Below, piece after piece: positions 43,362 through 51,781 of a stretch of DNA of 64,000 nt. This DNA comes from Sphingopyxis lindanitolerans (lineage in GTDB: Bacteria; Pseudomonadota; Alphaproteobacteria; Sphingomonadales; Sphingomonadaceae). The position numbers and the translations under genes were made by a program. Within the stretch, counting starts at the first letter, position 1, and the number at the start of each line of letters is the position of its first letter. Below the pieces are notes generated by a model. That model ran no database searches. It had not been told where the DNA came from and saw only the letters and a program-made list of their open reading frames with translations. The stretch covers positions 248,001 to 312,000 of the forward strand of contig NZ_CM009578.1 of the NCBI RefSeq assembly GCF_002993885.1, in the 5' to 3' direction.

Positions 43362-45416
43362 TCAGAATTGCGCTCGCGCGCCGATCCACAGCGTGCGCGG
43401 GGTCGCGCGCTCGACGATCCCCGCCGACGAAATCGCCGCGGGCACTAGCTCATTGGTCAGATTCTCGCCGCGCGCTTCCAAGCTGATCGCTTGTGTGATG
43501 CGCCACGACAGCCCGGCGTCGAGCGTCAGCGCATCGCCCAGCGCCTGAAGCCCCAGGTCATCCTCATTCTGCTTGCCGATATAGCGCAGCGTCGCAAAAC
43601 CCCCGAACGGGCCGTTCGCGTTCGACCGTAGCGACACGCTGCCGCTGTTCTTGGCGATCTGTGCCGGACGGCGGCCGTCGAGGCTCGCCGCAAGCCCCGA
43701 AGCATCGACCTTCGCGTCGGTAAAGGCCCAGGTCGCGCGCAGCGTCGCCGGGCCGAGCCGCTGGTCGGCGGCGAATTCGACGCCCTTGCTGTCGATCGCA
43801 TCAAGATTCTGCCGTTGGCTGAGATTGGGCGCGAGCGTCACATTGGCGATCGCGTTCGACAGATGGTTGGCGAACAGCGTCACCGACAATTTCGTGTCGC
43901 CGCTATCCCAGTCGGCGCCGACCTCGCCGCCCCACAAGCGTTCGGGCTTGAGCAATTCGTTCGCGATGGTCGTGTCGGCGCCCACCCGGAACGGGCGATA
44001 GAGTTCGTTGAGGGTCGGCAAGCGCCAGCCGCGATAGGCCGCGGCGCGCAGCGCAAAGGCGCCCGACGTCCAGCGCGCCCCCGCGCGGCCGCTCCCTTCC
44101 CAGCCGCTTCGCGACGGAAAGCCAAGGTCAGTGATCACCGATCCGCCGATATTGCGTTCGAGCCGATAGCCGGTGCCGAGCCGCCAACGGTCGATCCGGC
44201 CGCCAAGGGTCCAGAGCAGGCCTTCGTCCGCGTCGCCCGAACTCCATTCGGCGAACGCACCGACCGTGTCGCTGCTGCCCCCGGCGATGCGGTGGCGGTT
44301 GGGAACCCCGGCCGTGAAGAAATAATCCTCCTCGGTGCGGCCGGTGGTGCGGCGCCAGTCGACGCCGACGCGAAGCGGATTGGCGTCGTCGATCGCGGGC
44401 CGCACCTCGACGCGCGCGCCGATCCCGGTCGCGGGAACGCGCTGGAAGAGCGCGGGCGCGATGCTGTTCCGGCCCGCCGCAACGCTGGCAAAGCCGCTGT
44501 CGAAATCGCGAAGCTGGAGGTAAGCGAGCGCCAGCCATTGCGTCGCGCCGCCCGGATCGTGGACGAAACGCAGGCTGGCGTCGATCCCGTCGAACTTGCT
44601 CACCGTATAATCGGTGCCGCGATCGCGACGGTCGGAAAAACCGCGCAGGCTCGCCTCGATCCGGCTGTCATCGCCCGCGTCGAAGCGCAAGCGGATGCCG
44701 AGCCCGCCCTGCGCATAGGGCGCGGCGCGATCGACCGTGCCGCGCTGGCCCTTGACGATCGGAATGAAGCCATGCCCCCGGCTATATCGCCCATCGACCT
44801 CGACCTGCCCCTCCCCGATCCGCTCGCCAAAGGAGGCGGACGCATCCCAGCTGCCGCGGCTGCCGTACGCAAGACTTGCCTGCTCGACGTCGATCATCTT
44901 CGAATGAAGAGCGATGGTTCCCGCGAGCGCGCCCGGCCCGTCGACGCCGCTCCCGCCTCCACGGGTGACGAATATGCCGCCCAGATTGATCGCGTCATAG
45001 GCACTCCACGCGACCCAGCCGCCGAAAGGGTCAGCTTGCGGCACACCGTCGAGCGTTACCAGCGCGCGGCTCGACGCATTGCCGCCAAGTCCGCGCAGCG
45101 TGATACCTTGGCTGGTCGGATGGGCCGAACGTCCGTCGGAGCGGCGGAATTGAGCCAAACCCGCTTCGTCGCGAAGGATGTTTTCGACCCGATTGCCCAG
45201 CCCGGGCCTGATGTCGGTTATCAAGGCCCGGCCCTGCGTCTTGTCGGCATCGACCATAGGCAGCTGTCCGCTACCATTCACAATAATCACATCCTTGGGC
45301 AGGATTGCGAGAACACAGCAGTCGTAATCGTTAGCTTGGGTAAAAGCCTCCGCTTCCTGCGCCATCGCCATCACCGGCAGCGCCAGCGCGGCGGTTCCGA
45401 TCAAAAGGCGGATCAC
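43362..45416 (-). CDS. TonB-dependent receptor
   Basis: A 684-residue outer-membrane receptor. The N-terminus VIRLLIGTAALALPVMAMAQ is a signal peptide; GTG at 45416 overlaps the maiA stop by 4 bp (GTGA). It has DVIIVNGSG as TonB-box region, a plug with ITLRGLGGNASSRALVTLDG, GGWVAWSAYDAINLGGIFV, and a barrel ending LWIGARAQF. Two adjacent cysteines (DYDCCVLAI) in the extreme N-terminus are unusual. Being coupled to a glutathione-transferase-type isomerase is odd for a receptor. Substrate unknown. Confidence 0.9.
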   Translation of the reverse strand: MIRLLIGTAALALPVMAMAQEAEAFTQANDYDCCVLAILPKDVIIVNGSGQLPMVDADKTQGRALITDIRPGLGNRVENILRDEAGLAQFRRSDGRSAHPTSQGITLRGLGGNASSRALVTLDGVPQADPFGGWVAWSAYDAINLGGIFVTRGGGSGVDGPGALAGTIALHSKMIDVEQASLAYGSRGSWDASASFGERIGEGQVEVDGRYSRGHGFIPIVKGQRGTVDRAAPYAQGGLGIRLRFDAGDDSRIEASLRGFSDRRDRGTDYTVSKFDGIDASLRFVHDPGGATQWLALAYLQLRDFDSGFASVAAGRNSIAPALFQRVPATGIGARVEVRPAIDDANPLRVGVDWRRTTGRTEEDYFFTAGVPNRHRIAGGSSDTVGAFAEWSSGDADEGLLWTLGGRIDRWRLGTGYRLERNIGGSVITDLGFPSRSGWEGSGRAGARWTSGAFALRAAAYRGWRLPTLNELYRPFRVGADTTIANELLKPERLWGGEVGADWDSGDTKLSVTLFANHLSNAIANVTLAPNLSQRQNLDAIDSKGVEFAADQRLGPATLRATWAFTDAKVDASGLAASLDGRRPAQIAKNSGSVSLRSNANGPFGGFATLRYIGKQNEDDLGLQALGDALTLDAGLSWRITQAISLEARGENLTNELVPAAISSAGIVERATPRTLWIGARAQF

Positions 45417-46045
45417 GCCGTTTTCACCGCGTCGGGGTGTGCCTTCTGGAACGCCTCCAACTCCATGCACGCCGCATCGATTGCGGTCAGGCGCGGATAA
45501 GGATCGAGCGGCATCTCGAAACGCCGCGCATTATACATTTGCGGCACGAGGCAGCAGTCGGCGATCCCCGGCGCATCGCCGCCCAGATAACGCCCCTCGC
45601 CCGCCATCGCTTCCAGCGCGTCGAAGCCCTCGGCGATCCAGTGCCGATACCAGCGATCCTTGGTCTGCTCATTCAGCCCCAGATCGCGGGTCAGATATTT
45701 GAGCACGCGCAGATTGTTGAGCGGGTGAATATCGCACGCGACGACATGGGCCTGCGCCAGCGCGACCGCGCGCGGCATCGGATCGTCGGGGATCAAGCGC
45801 GGCTCGGGAAAGGCGCGATCGAGCCAGTCGATGATCGCCAGGCTCTGGATGATCGTCTCGCCATCCGCGACCAGCATCGGCACGAAGCCCTGCGCATTCT
45901 GCGCCAGATATTCATCGCTCTTCTGCTCGCCCGCGATCAGGCTGACCTCGACACGGCCATAAGCGAGCTCTTTGAGGTTCAGCGCGATGCGCACGCGGTA
46001 GCTGGCCGAGGAGCGGAAATAATCGTGGAGGACGAGAGAGGTCAT
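45413..46045 (-). CDS. maiA: Maleylacetoacetate isomerase (GST zeta family)
   Basis: A 210-residue glutathione-dependent enzyme. The zeta-class signature SSASYRVRIALNLK is at about residues 10-23, with AQNAQGFVPMLVADGETIIQSLAIIDWL and CDIHPLNNLRVLKYL. It isomerises maleylacetoacetate to fumarylacetoacetate in tyrosine/homogentisate breakdown, or handles similar ring-cleavage products. No hmgA/fahA lies in this window. ATG at 46045 (MTSLVLHDYF) was chosen over 46078. Confidence 0.88.
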   Translation of the reverse strand: MTSLVLHDYFRSSASYRVRIALNLKELAYGRVEVSLIAGEQKSDEYLAQNAQGFVPMLVADGETIIQSLAIIDWLDRAFPEPRLIPDDPMPRAVALAQAHVVACDIHPLNNLRVLKYLTRDLGLNEQTKDRWYRHWIAEGFDALEAMAGEGRYLGGDAPGIADCCLVPQMYNARRFEMPLDPYPRLTAIDAACMELEAFQKAHPDAVKTA

Positions 46046-46071
46046 AAGGTTCGGCGCACCATCCGGTTGTT

Positions 46072-46174
46072 GCGTCATCCCGGCGAAGGCCGGGATCTCG
46101 ACGGCGCGTCAGGTCTCGACGATGAGATCGTGACCGGAGTCACGTGCCTCCGGACACCCTTCGCCGGGATGACG
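46072..46174. repeat. Inverted pair of CGTCATCCCGGCGAAGGC elements
   Basis: CGTCATCCCGGCGAAGGCCG (from 46072) and its inverted counterpart CCTTCGCCGGGATGACG (to 46174) enclose about 66 bp. The layout matches that at 49718-49795. BIME-like, possibly a mobile intergenic repeat. Confidence 0.75.
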
Positions 46175-46214
46175 AATATGGGCTGGGTCCATATCATTCA
46201 AGCCCGATCGCCCT

Positions 46215-47240
46215 TTATCCCCCCTCCTTCGGCATCTCTGCAATCCATTGCCTCAGCAGCGCCACGCCCTCCTTGTGCACCACCCCGCGCCCGAGTTCGG
46301 GCATCGCGATTCCGGGGTCGAGGCTTTCGAGGCGATAGATCAGGAAACTGTGATCGGGATCGCCGGGCTTGATCGCGAAATCCATCCCGCCGCTGCCGCG
46401 CCCCGCCGCGGTCGGGCGCTTGCCGATGCCGTAATTGACTCCGACCGGGTCGGTCCAGCGCAGGAACAGCCCGCTGTTCGACGCGCTCCCCTGGGGGTTG
46501 TGGCAATGCGAGCAATTGACGTCGAGATAGGCGCGCGCGCGCTCCTGCACCGTGCCGCTTTTCGGGTCGTCCCAGCGCGGCAGCACCGGCTTCAACGCCT
46601 CGGGATTGTCGAAATAAAGCCGCGTCGCATCACCCGTCATCGCGGCCGGTAGCACCAGATTGCGTGCGTTGGGACCGATCGGCTCGATCACGCCCGCCAG
46701 ATTGTGGCATTCCTTGCACTGGTTCTTGTTCGGGACCGCATAGCGAATGCTGTGCGCTTCACCGTCGGGGCTTTTGAAGGTCACCGGCACGCGGCGCCCG
46801 GCGATGGCGAGCGACGCATCCTGGCCGTCGGCGTCCCAGATATAGGGAAGCGCGGTCCAGCCCGTGGCGCGGTGGATCAGGAGGCGCGTCTCGACCGGGC
46901 GGCCGCCGTCCCGGTCGGGCCAGCCAAAGCTTTTGACGATGACGGTGCCGACCGGAAAATCGATCGTCCCATCCTCCCGAACATGCGCTTTCGTGCCGGC
47001 GGGGATCGAGATGAAGCGATGCTTTTCGGCATAGTCGCTGAACAGCGGGGTGTTCAGCGTGTAGGCAAAGCTCGCGACCGGGCGCGCCGGATCGTTCGCG
47101 GCGAACAGCCCGAACGCCGACAGCTTCGGCGGCATCGCGTCGCCGTCGATCAAGGCCTGATCGACGCGCGGCGGCGCTCCGCCGCTCGCCCCGCTGGCGA
47201 GCAGCAGCGCCGCCGCGAGCGCCGCGACGGCGCGTTTCAC
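46215..47240 (-). CDS. SO2930-family di-heme c-type cytochrome
   Basis: A 341-residue periplasmic protein. The signal peptide is about residues 1-22 (ending ASGASGGA). Two heme sites are visible, CKECH and CSHCH, the second followed by NPQGSASNSGLFLRW. The family pairs with a parallel beta-helix protein, and here the GTG start at 47240 overlaps that gene's stop by 4 bp. The pair is of unknown function; a periplasmic redox role is likely. Confidence 0.87.
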   Translation of the reverse strand: MKRAVAALAAALLLASGASGGAPPRVDQALIDGDAMPPKLSAFGLFAANDPARPVASFAYTLNTPLFSDYAEKHRFISIPAGTKAHVREDGTIDFPVGTVIVKSFGWPDRDGGRPVETRLLIHRATGWTALPYIWDADGQDASLAIAGRRVPVTFKSPDGEAHSIRYAVPNKNQCKECHNLAGVIEPIGPNARNLVLPAAMTGDATRLYFDNPEALKPVLPRWDDPKSGTVQERARAYLDVNCSHCHNPQGSASNSGLFLRWTDPVGVNYGIGKRPTAAGRGSGGMDFAIKPGDPDHSFLIYRLESLDPGIAMPELGRGVVHKEGVALLRQWIAEMPKEGG

Positions 47241-48454
47241 TGGACCTTGGCCTCCATGCTTTCCGGCAGCGTGATGCCGGGAAGCGGCGCCGGCGGCGTT
47301 CCTTTCGACAGGTCGGCGGGCGCGGGCTTCGCCTCGCTCTGCGGCGTCGTCACGTCGGGAAGGTTCAGCGACAGCACGGGGACCGTGTCGAGCACCACCG
47401 CGTCGCCCGCGCCGTCCCACAGGATCGGCGGGATCGCCCCGCCCATCGCCGCCGCGATCTCGGCTCCGCCCGCGAAAGCAGGGGCATAGCCCGCCTTGCC
47501 ATGCTGATTGTCCCGCACGACGATCGCCCTCGGCAACGGCTGATATTTGGGATCTTTCTGATCGTAGCGATAGCCGACGATCATCACATTGGCGGTGCCA
47601 TTCTGGTCGAAGCTGTTGCCGAACACCTCGACGTTGCGGTTCGCCATCACGAGCACGCCGGTGCCGGTCGGCACGCTCGCGACGATATTGCCCTTCGGCG
47701 CGAAATTCGGCGTGCTGTTGTCGTTCACGATATTCTCGAACACCCGGACATTATGCCCGCCCTGCTGCGGCAGGTTCGGCAGGTCGAACACCAAGATGCC
47801 GCCGGTGTTCTTCGTCGCAATATTGTCGTGGACGTCGGCGTCGAAGCTGTTCTCGATCTCGATCCCGGCGACATTCTCGGTGGCGATCGAATCGCGGACG
47901 ATGATATTCTTCGACTGGCCGACATAGATGCCCGCGTCGGACGCGCCGCGGACATAGACGCTGTCGATCAGCACGTCGCTGCTCTCGACCGGATAGACGC
48001 CATAAGCGCCGTTGGTCGCCTTTGGCCCCGCGGTCCATTCGACGCGGAGCTGGTGATAGACGATGCGATCGGCGTCCTTCGACTTGATCCCGTCACCGCG
48101 CGTGTTGAGCACCGCGAAATTGGTCAGGAACACATCGTCGGAGGTGACGAGCAGTCCCTCGCCCGCGCCCTGCTGGCCCGAAAAATCGAGGATCGACCCC
48201 TCGCCATCCTTGGTTCCCGCACCGCGCACGGTGACATTGTCGACGTCGAGCGACAGCCCGTCGGTCAGTTTCCACACCCCCGCGCCCAGCTCGACGGTGT
48301 CGCCCGGCTCGGCAAGGATCAGCGCCTCTTGCAGCTTTTCATTGGCGTCGGGCGTTCCAGCCGAAACGCTGATCGTCTTTGCCGTTACCGGGCTGGCCGC
48401 GAAGGCCGCGACGAAGGCAAGCGTCGCCGCGTGGCGAAGACCGAGGAATGGCAT
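47237..48454 (-). CDS. Parallel beta-helix repeat protein
   Basis: A 405-residue exported protein. The signal peptide is about residues 1-24 (ending SPVTAK). It has right-handed parallel beta-helix (PbH1) coils, for example SKNIIVRDSIATENVAGIEI, IENSFDADVHDNIATKNTGG and RNVEVFGNSFDQNGTANVMI. It is the standard partner of SO2930-type cytochromes. Start at 48454 has an AGGGAGAGAG site upstream; the frame's further N-terminal residues lack a signal. First gene of the pair. Confidence 0.85.
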   Translation of the reverse strand: MPFLGLRHAATLAFVAAFAASPVTAKTISVSAGTPDANEKLQEALILAEPGDTVELGAGVWKLTDGLSLDVDNVTVRGAGTKDGEGSILDFSGQQGAGEGLLVTSDDVFLTNFAVLNTRGDGIKSKDADRIVYHQLRVEWTAGPKATNGAYGVYPVESSDVLIDSVYVRGASDAGIYVGQSKNIIVRDSIATENVAGIEIENSFDADVHDNIATKNTGGILVFDLPNLPQQGGHNVRVFENIVNDNSTPNFAPKGNIVASVPTGTGVLVMANRNVEVFGNSFDQNGTANVMIVGYRYDQKDPKYQPLPRAIVVRDNQHGKAGYAPAFAGGAEIAAAMGGAIPPILWDGAGDAVVLDTVPVLSLNLPDVTTPQSEAKPAPADLSKGTPPAPLPGITLPESMEAKVQ

Positions 48455-48553
48455 ATCTCTCTCCCTTGTTTTGGGCAATCATGCGGCAAGACTTGACGGA
48501 TGCCAAGCGGGTTGCTGACATGCGTGTAGCTAAAAAAATAAGGAGAGGTCGCA

Positions 48554-48967
48554 TTGCTGCATAGAATCGCCCTGGCGCTTGGCGCCTTGATCGCCGTCCC
48601 GTCCATCGCCGCCGCGCCCGCGTCGGTCGGCGGACGCTGGAAGACCGACGACGGGAAGGCCATCGTCGCGATGGCGCCGTGCGGGGCGAAGATGTGCGGG
48701 CGCGTCGAGCGCCTGCTGATCAAGCAGCCCGCGGGCGGCCAGCTCGACGAGCGCAACCCCGACAAGGCGAAACGCGGCCGCGCGGTGACCGGCCTGCAAA
48801 TCTATTGGGACCTCGTGCCAAGCAGCGACGGCTGGCGCGGCCAGGGCTACAGCCCCGAGGACGGGCGCTATTACAAGGCCCACCTGCGCGTCGCCGGAAA
48901 CAGGCTGACGATGAAAGGCTGCGTTTCGGTGTTCTGCCGCACCGTGACCTGGACGCGGGTGAGTTAG
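48554..48967 (+). CDS. DUF2147 secreted protein with TTG start
   Basis: A 137-residue protein starting at TTG 48554 with AGGAGAGG 4 bp-plus upstream. The signal peptide is about 1-20 (ending SIAAA). The mature part has the DUF2147 pattern: VGGRWKTDDGKAIVAMAPCG, KMCGRVE, GYSPEDGRYYKAHL and LTMKGCVSVFCRTVTWTRV. Four cysteines probably form disulfides. There is no in-frame ATG near the start, and the ribosome site is strong, so TTG is accepted. Periplasmic, function unknown. Confidence 0.83.
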   Translation: MLHRIALALGALIAVPSIAAAPASVGGRWKTDDGKAIVAMAPCGAKMCGRVERLLIKQPAGGQLDERNPDKAKRGRAVTGLQIYWDLVPSSDGWRGQGYSPEDGRYYKAHLRVAGNRLTMKGCVSVFCRTVTWTRVS

Positions 48968-48969
48968 TT

Positions 48970-48992
48970 CCCCCTCCCGCCTGCGGGAGGGG
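48970..48992. repeat. Palindrome CCCCTCCCGCCTGCGGGAGGGG
   Basis: A copy of the palindrome family also found at 20138-20257 and 59811-59909. It lies between the convergent DUF2147 and racemase genes and could also act as a terminator. Confidence 0.65.
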
Positions 48993-48997
48993 AAATC

Positions 48998-49696
48998 TTA
49001 AGGCGCGTCGCCCAAAATCCACTCGACCCCGGCCGCGACGTGGATGCGCGTCGTGTCGTAGATCGGCAGGACATTGGCGTCGGGATCGACGAGCATCACC
49101 AGTTCGGTGCAGGCGAGCACCAGCGCCTGGACATCCTGCTTGGCGATGTCGGTGATGAAGGTCCGCATCGTGCGGCGCGCATCCTCGGTGACCTTGCCCT
49201 GCATGAGCTGGTCATAGATGATCGAATCGATGACCTCGGCGCGCGAGGCGTCATAGGGCGCAAGGGTCAGCCCATGGCGGACGAGGCGCTGGCGGAACCA
49301 CGGTTCGGCCATCACATGGCGCGTGCCGATCACCGCCGCCGACTTGATTCCGTCGGCCTTCATCTTCTCGCCCGTCTCGTCGACGATATGGAGCAGCGGG
49401 ATCGAAATCGCCGCCGCGACATCCTCGGCGACCTTGTGCATCGAATTCGCCGCGATCATCAGCGCGGTGGCGCCCGCATCCTCAAGCCGCTTTGCCGACG
49501 CGATCAGCACATCCTTCGCATGCGCCCATTGCTCGGGGGTCGAAAGCCGCGACAAGTCGCAATAGTTGAGGCTTTCGAGCAGGATCGGCGCCGAACAGGA
49601 CGTCCCGATCCGCTTTTGCACGCCCTTGTTGAGATGCCGGTAATAAAGCTCGGTCGATGCCCAGCTCATGCCTCCGATCAGGCCGATTTTGCGCAT
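48998..49696 (-). CDS. Asp/Glu racemase family protein (RacX/YgeA-like) lacking one catalytic Cys
   Basis: A 232-residue protein. It begins KIGLIGGMSWASTELYYRHL and has the second catalytic cysteine at Cys196 (VLACTELVML). The position of the first catalytic cysteine is Ala82 (IAANSMHKVA, where E. coli YgeA has LCTNTMHKVA). The two-base mechanism therefore cannot work in the usual way; it may be a one-directional epimerase/hydrolase/decarboxylase-like variant or inactive. Single gene, otherwise full length. Confidence 0.87.
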   Translation of the reverse strand: MRKIGLIGGMSWASTELYYRHLNKGVQKRIGTSCSAPILLESLNYCDLSRLSTPEQWAHAKDVLIASAKRLEDAGATALMIAANSMHKVAEDVAAAISIPLLHIVDETGEKMKADGIKSAAVIGTRHVMAEPWFRQRLVRHGLTLAPYDASRAEVIDSIIYDQLMQGKVTEDARRTMRTFITDIAKQDVQALVLACTELVMLVDPDANVLPIYDTTRIHVAAGVEWILGDAP

Positions 49697-49717
49697 AACT
49701 GCTATTCATCCCTTCAT

Positions 49718-49795
49718 CGTCATCCCGGCGAAGGCCGGGATCTCCACGTCAATTACGGACGCGAGGTTGAGATCCCGGCCTTCGTCGGGATGACG
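49718..49795. repeat. Inverted pair of CGTCATCCCGGCGAAGGC elements
   Basis: CGTCATCCCGGCGAAGGCCG at the left end and CGGCCTTCGTCGGGATGACG at the right end form inverted repeats around a 38-bp centre. Same family as 46072-46174; single half-copy at 54741. Confidence 0.75.
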
Positions 49796-49817
49796 ATTCG
49801 GGTCAATGGTTGTCGGC

Positions 49818-51269
49818 TCAGTGGCCGCCGCCGTTCAGCGCCTTGACGATGTCGTCGGCCATCTTCTTGGCATCGCCGAGCAGCATCATCGTATTGTCCA
49901 TGTAAAAGACGTCGTTATCGACCCCGGCATAGCCGACCCCGCCCATCGACCGCTTCACGAACAGCACCGTCTTCGCCTTTTCGACGTCGAGCACGGGCAT
50001 GCCATAGATCGGCGAGGTCTTGTCGGTCTTCGCCGACGGGTTGGTCACGTCGTTGGCGCCGATGACGAAAGCGACGTCGGCCTGCGCGAATTCGCCGTTG
50101 ATATCTTCCAGCTCGAACACCTCGTCATAGGGGACGTTCGCTTCGGCGAGCAGTACGTTCATATGGCCGGGCATGCGCCCCGCGACCGGGTGGATCGCAT
50201 ATTTGACGTTGACGCCTTCCTTTTTCAGAACGTCGCCCATTTCGCGCAGCGCGTGCTGCGCCTGCGCCACCGCCATGCCATATCCGGGGACGATGATGAC
50301 ATTTTCGGCCTGGCTCATCAGGAAGGCGGCGTCGTCGGCGCTCCCCGGCTTCCACGGGCGCTGTTCCTTGCTGCCGCCGGCCGCCGCGCTGGAATCGGCG
50401 CCGAAGCCGCCCGCGATCACGCTGATGAAGCTGCGGTTCATCGCGCGGCACATGATATAGGACAGGATCGCACCCGACGAGCCGACGAGCGCGCCGGTGA
50501 TGATCATCGCGGTGTTGCCGAGCGTGAAGCCCATCGCCGCCGCGGCCCAGCCCGAATAGCTGTTGAGCATCGACACGACGACCGGCATGTCGGCGCCGCC
50601 GATCGGGATGATCAGCAGGAAGCCGATCAGAAAGCTCAGGCCGGTGACGGTCCAGAACACCCACGGCGACTGGTCCTGCGTGAAATAGGCGACAAGCCCG
50701 ATGATCGCGGCAAGCGTCGCCAGATTGATGACGTGGCGCCCCGGCAGCATGATCGGCGACCCCGACATATTGCCGTTGAGTTTCAGGAAGGCGATGACCG
50801 AACCCGAAAAGGTGATCGCGCCGATCGCGATGCCCAGCCCCATTTCGATACGGCTGACCGTGAAAATCTGTCCCGCCGCGTCGGCGATGTGGAAAGCTTG
50901 GGGGTTGAGATAGGCCGCCGCCGCCACCGCGACCGCGGCGAGGCCGACAAGGCTGTGGAACGCCGCGACAAGCTGCGGCATCGCGGTCATCGCGATGCGC
51001 CGCGCCGTGACGAGGCCGATGACGGCGCCGATGCCGATCGCAGCGAGCACTTCGGCGATCGCGATGGTGTCGAGCGCACCATCGGCGCCGCGTGGAACAT
51101 GCGTGATCAGCGTCGTGACGACCGCGATCGTCATGCCGATCATGCCGAAACGGTTGCCGCGCCGCGACGAGGCCGGGCTCGACAGGCCGCGCAGCGCCAT
51201 GATGAAGAGGATGCCCGAGACCAGATAGGCCAGCGCCACCCAGGGATTGATCGGTGCTACTTCGTGCAT
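49818..51269 (-). CDS. pntB: NAD(P) transhydrogenase beta subunit
   Basis: A 483-residue membrane protein with about eight N-terminal transmembrane helices and a C-terminal NADP(H)-binding domain (VIVPGYGMAVAQAQHALREM, IHPVAGRMPGHMNVLLAEAN, VIGANDVTNPSA). It couples proton entry to NADPH formation from NADH with the pntA subunits encoded upstream. It starts 58 bp after the small pntA C-terminal subunit gene. Confidence 0.96.
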   Translation of the reverse strand: MHEVAPINPWVALAYLVSGILFIMALRGLSSPASSRRGNRFGMIGMTIAVVTTLITHVPRGADGALDTIAIAEVLAAIGIGAVIGLVTARRIAMTAMPQLVAAFHSLVGLAAVAVAAAAYLNPQAFHIADAAGQIFTVSRIEMGLGIAIGAITFSGSVIAFLKLNGNMSGSPIMLPGRHVINLATLAAIIGLVAYFTQDQSPWVFWTVTGLSFLIGFLLIIPIGGADMPVVVSMLNSYSGWAAAAMGFTLGNTAMIITGALVGSSGAILSYIMCRAMNRSFISVIAGGFGADSSAAAGGSKEQRPWKPGSADDAAFLMSQAENVIIVPGYGMAVAQAQHALREMGDVLKKEGVNVKYAIHPVAGRMPGHMNVLLAEANVPYDEVFELEDINGEFAQADVAFVIGANDVTNPSAKTDKTSPIYGMPVLDVEKAKTVLFVKRSMGGVGYAGVDNDVFYMDNTMMLLGDAKKMADDIVKALNGGGH

Positions 51270-51327
51270 GCTAATTCCCCCGTCGGGCCGCCCGTCCGCG
51301 ACCCGTCAAAACCATGGATCGCAGCGC

Positions 51328-51609
51328 TTAGCGCTCTTTCTTCTTGTACATGGCGAGCATGCGTCCGGTGACCGCAAAGCCGCCGAAAATGTTGATGCTC
51401 GCCATCACCACGGCGGCGAGGCCGAGCCATTTCGACACCGGCGATCCCGCGGCGGCGCTGGCGATCAGCGCGCCGACGATGATCACCGACGAAATCGCGT
51501 TGGTGACGCTCATCAGCGGCGTGTGCAGCGCCGGCGTTACCGACCAGACGACGAAATAGCCGACGAAACACGCCAGAAGAAAAATCGAAAAGATCGAGAT
51601 AAAGTCCAC
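51328..51609 (-). CDS. pntAb: NAD(P) transhydrogenase alpha subunit, membrane part
   Basis: A 93-residue protein equal to the C-terminal membrane domain of E. coli PntA. Three hydrophobic helices are seen, with GYFVVWSVTPALHTPLMSVT and NAISSVIIVGAL, ending RMLAMYKKKER. GTG at 51609 with GGGGAG upstream is the best start; the longer frame to 51687 runs through the intergenic hairpin. Split alpha subunits are standard in alphaproteobacteria. Confidence 0.9.
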   Translation of the reverse strand: MDFISIFSIFLLACFVGYFVVWSVTPALHTPLMSVTNAISSVIIVGALIASAAAGSPVSKWLGLAAVVMASINIFGGFAVTGRMLAMYKKKER

Positions 51610-51685
51610 GGGCGAACTCCCCTGCTGATTCCGCTTGGCGCACCTATTGCCGTGCGCAAGGGAGCGTGTCGACTCCAAAGCTGTC

Positions 51686-51714
51686 AAAAAGACCGCCGCG
51701 GGTTTTTCCCGCAG
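51686..51714 (-). terminator. Hairpin between pntAa and pntAb
   Basis: On the minus strand CTGCGGG/CCCGCGG (one G-T pair) with an AAAAA loop is followed after CGGTC by TTTTT. It lies 68 bp beyond the pntAa stop. It could attenuate or end the transcript and lower pntAb-pntB expression relative to pntAa. Confidence 0.4.
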
Positions 51715-51781
51715 CCAAGGACAGGCGTCGGAGACGTAATAAAGTTACGAAGCCGTGCGTTCAACCGCGACGCGGTCGCGC

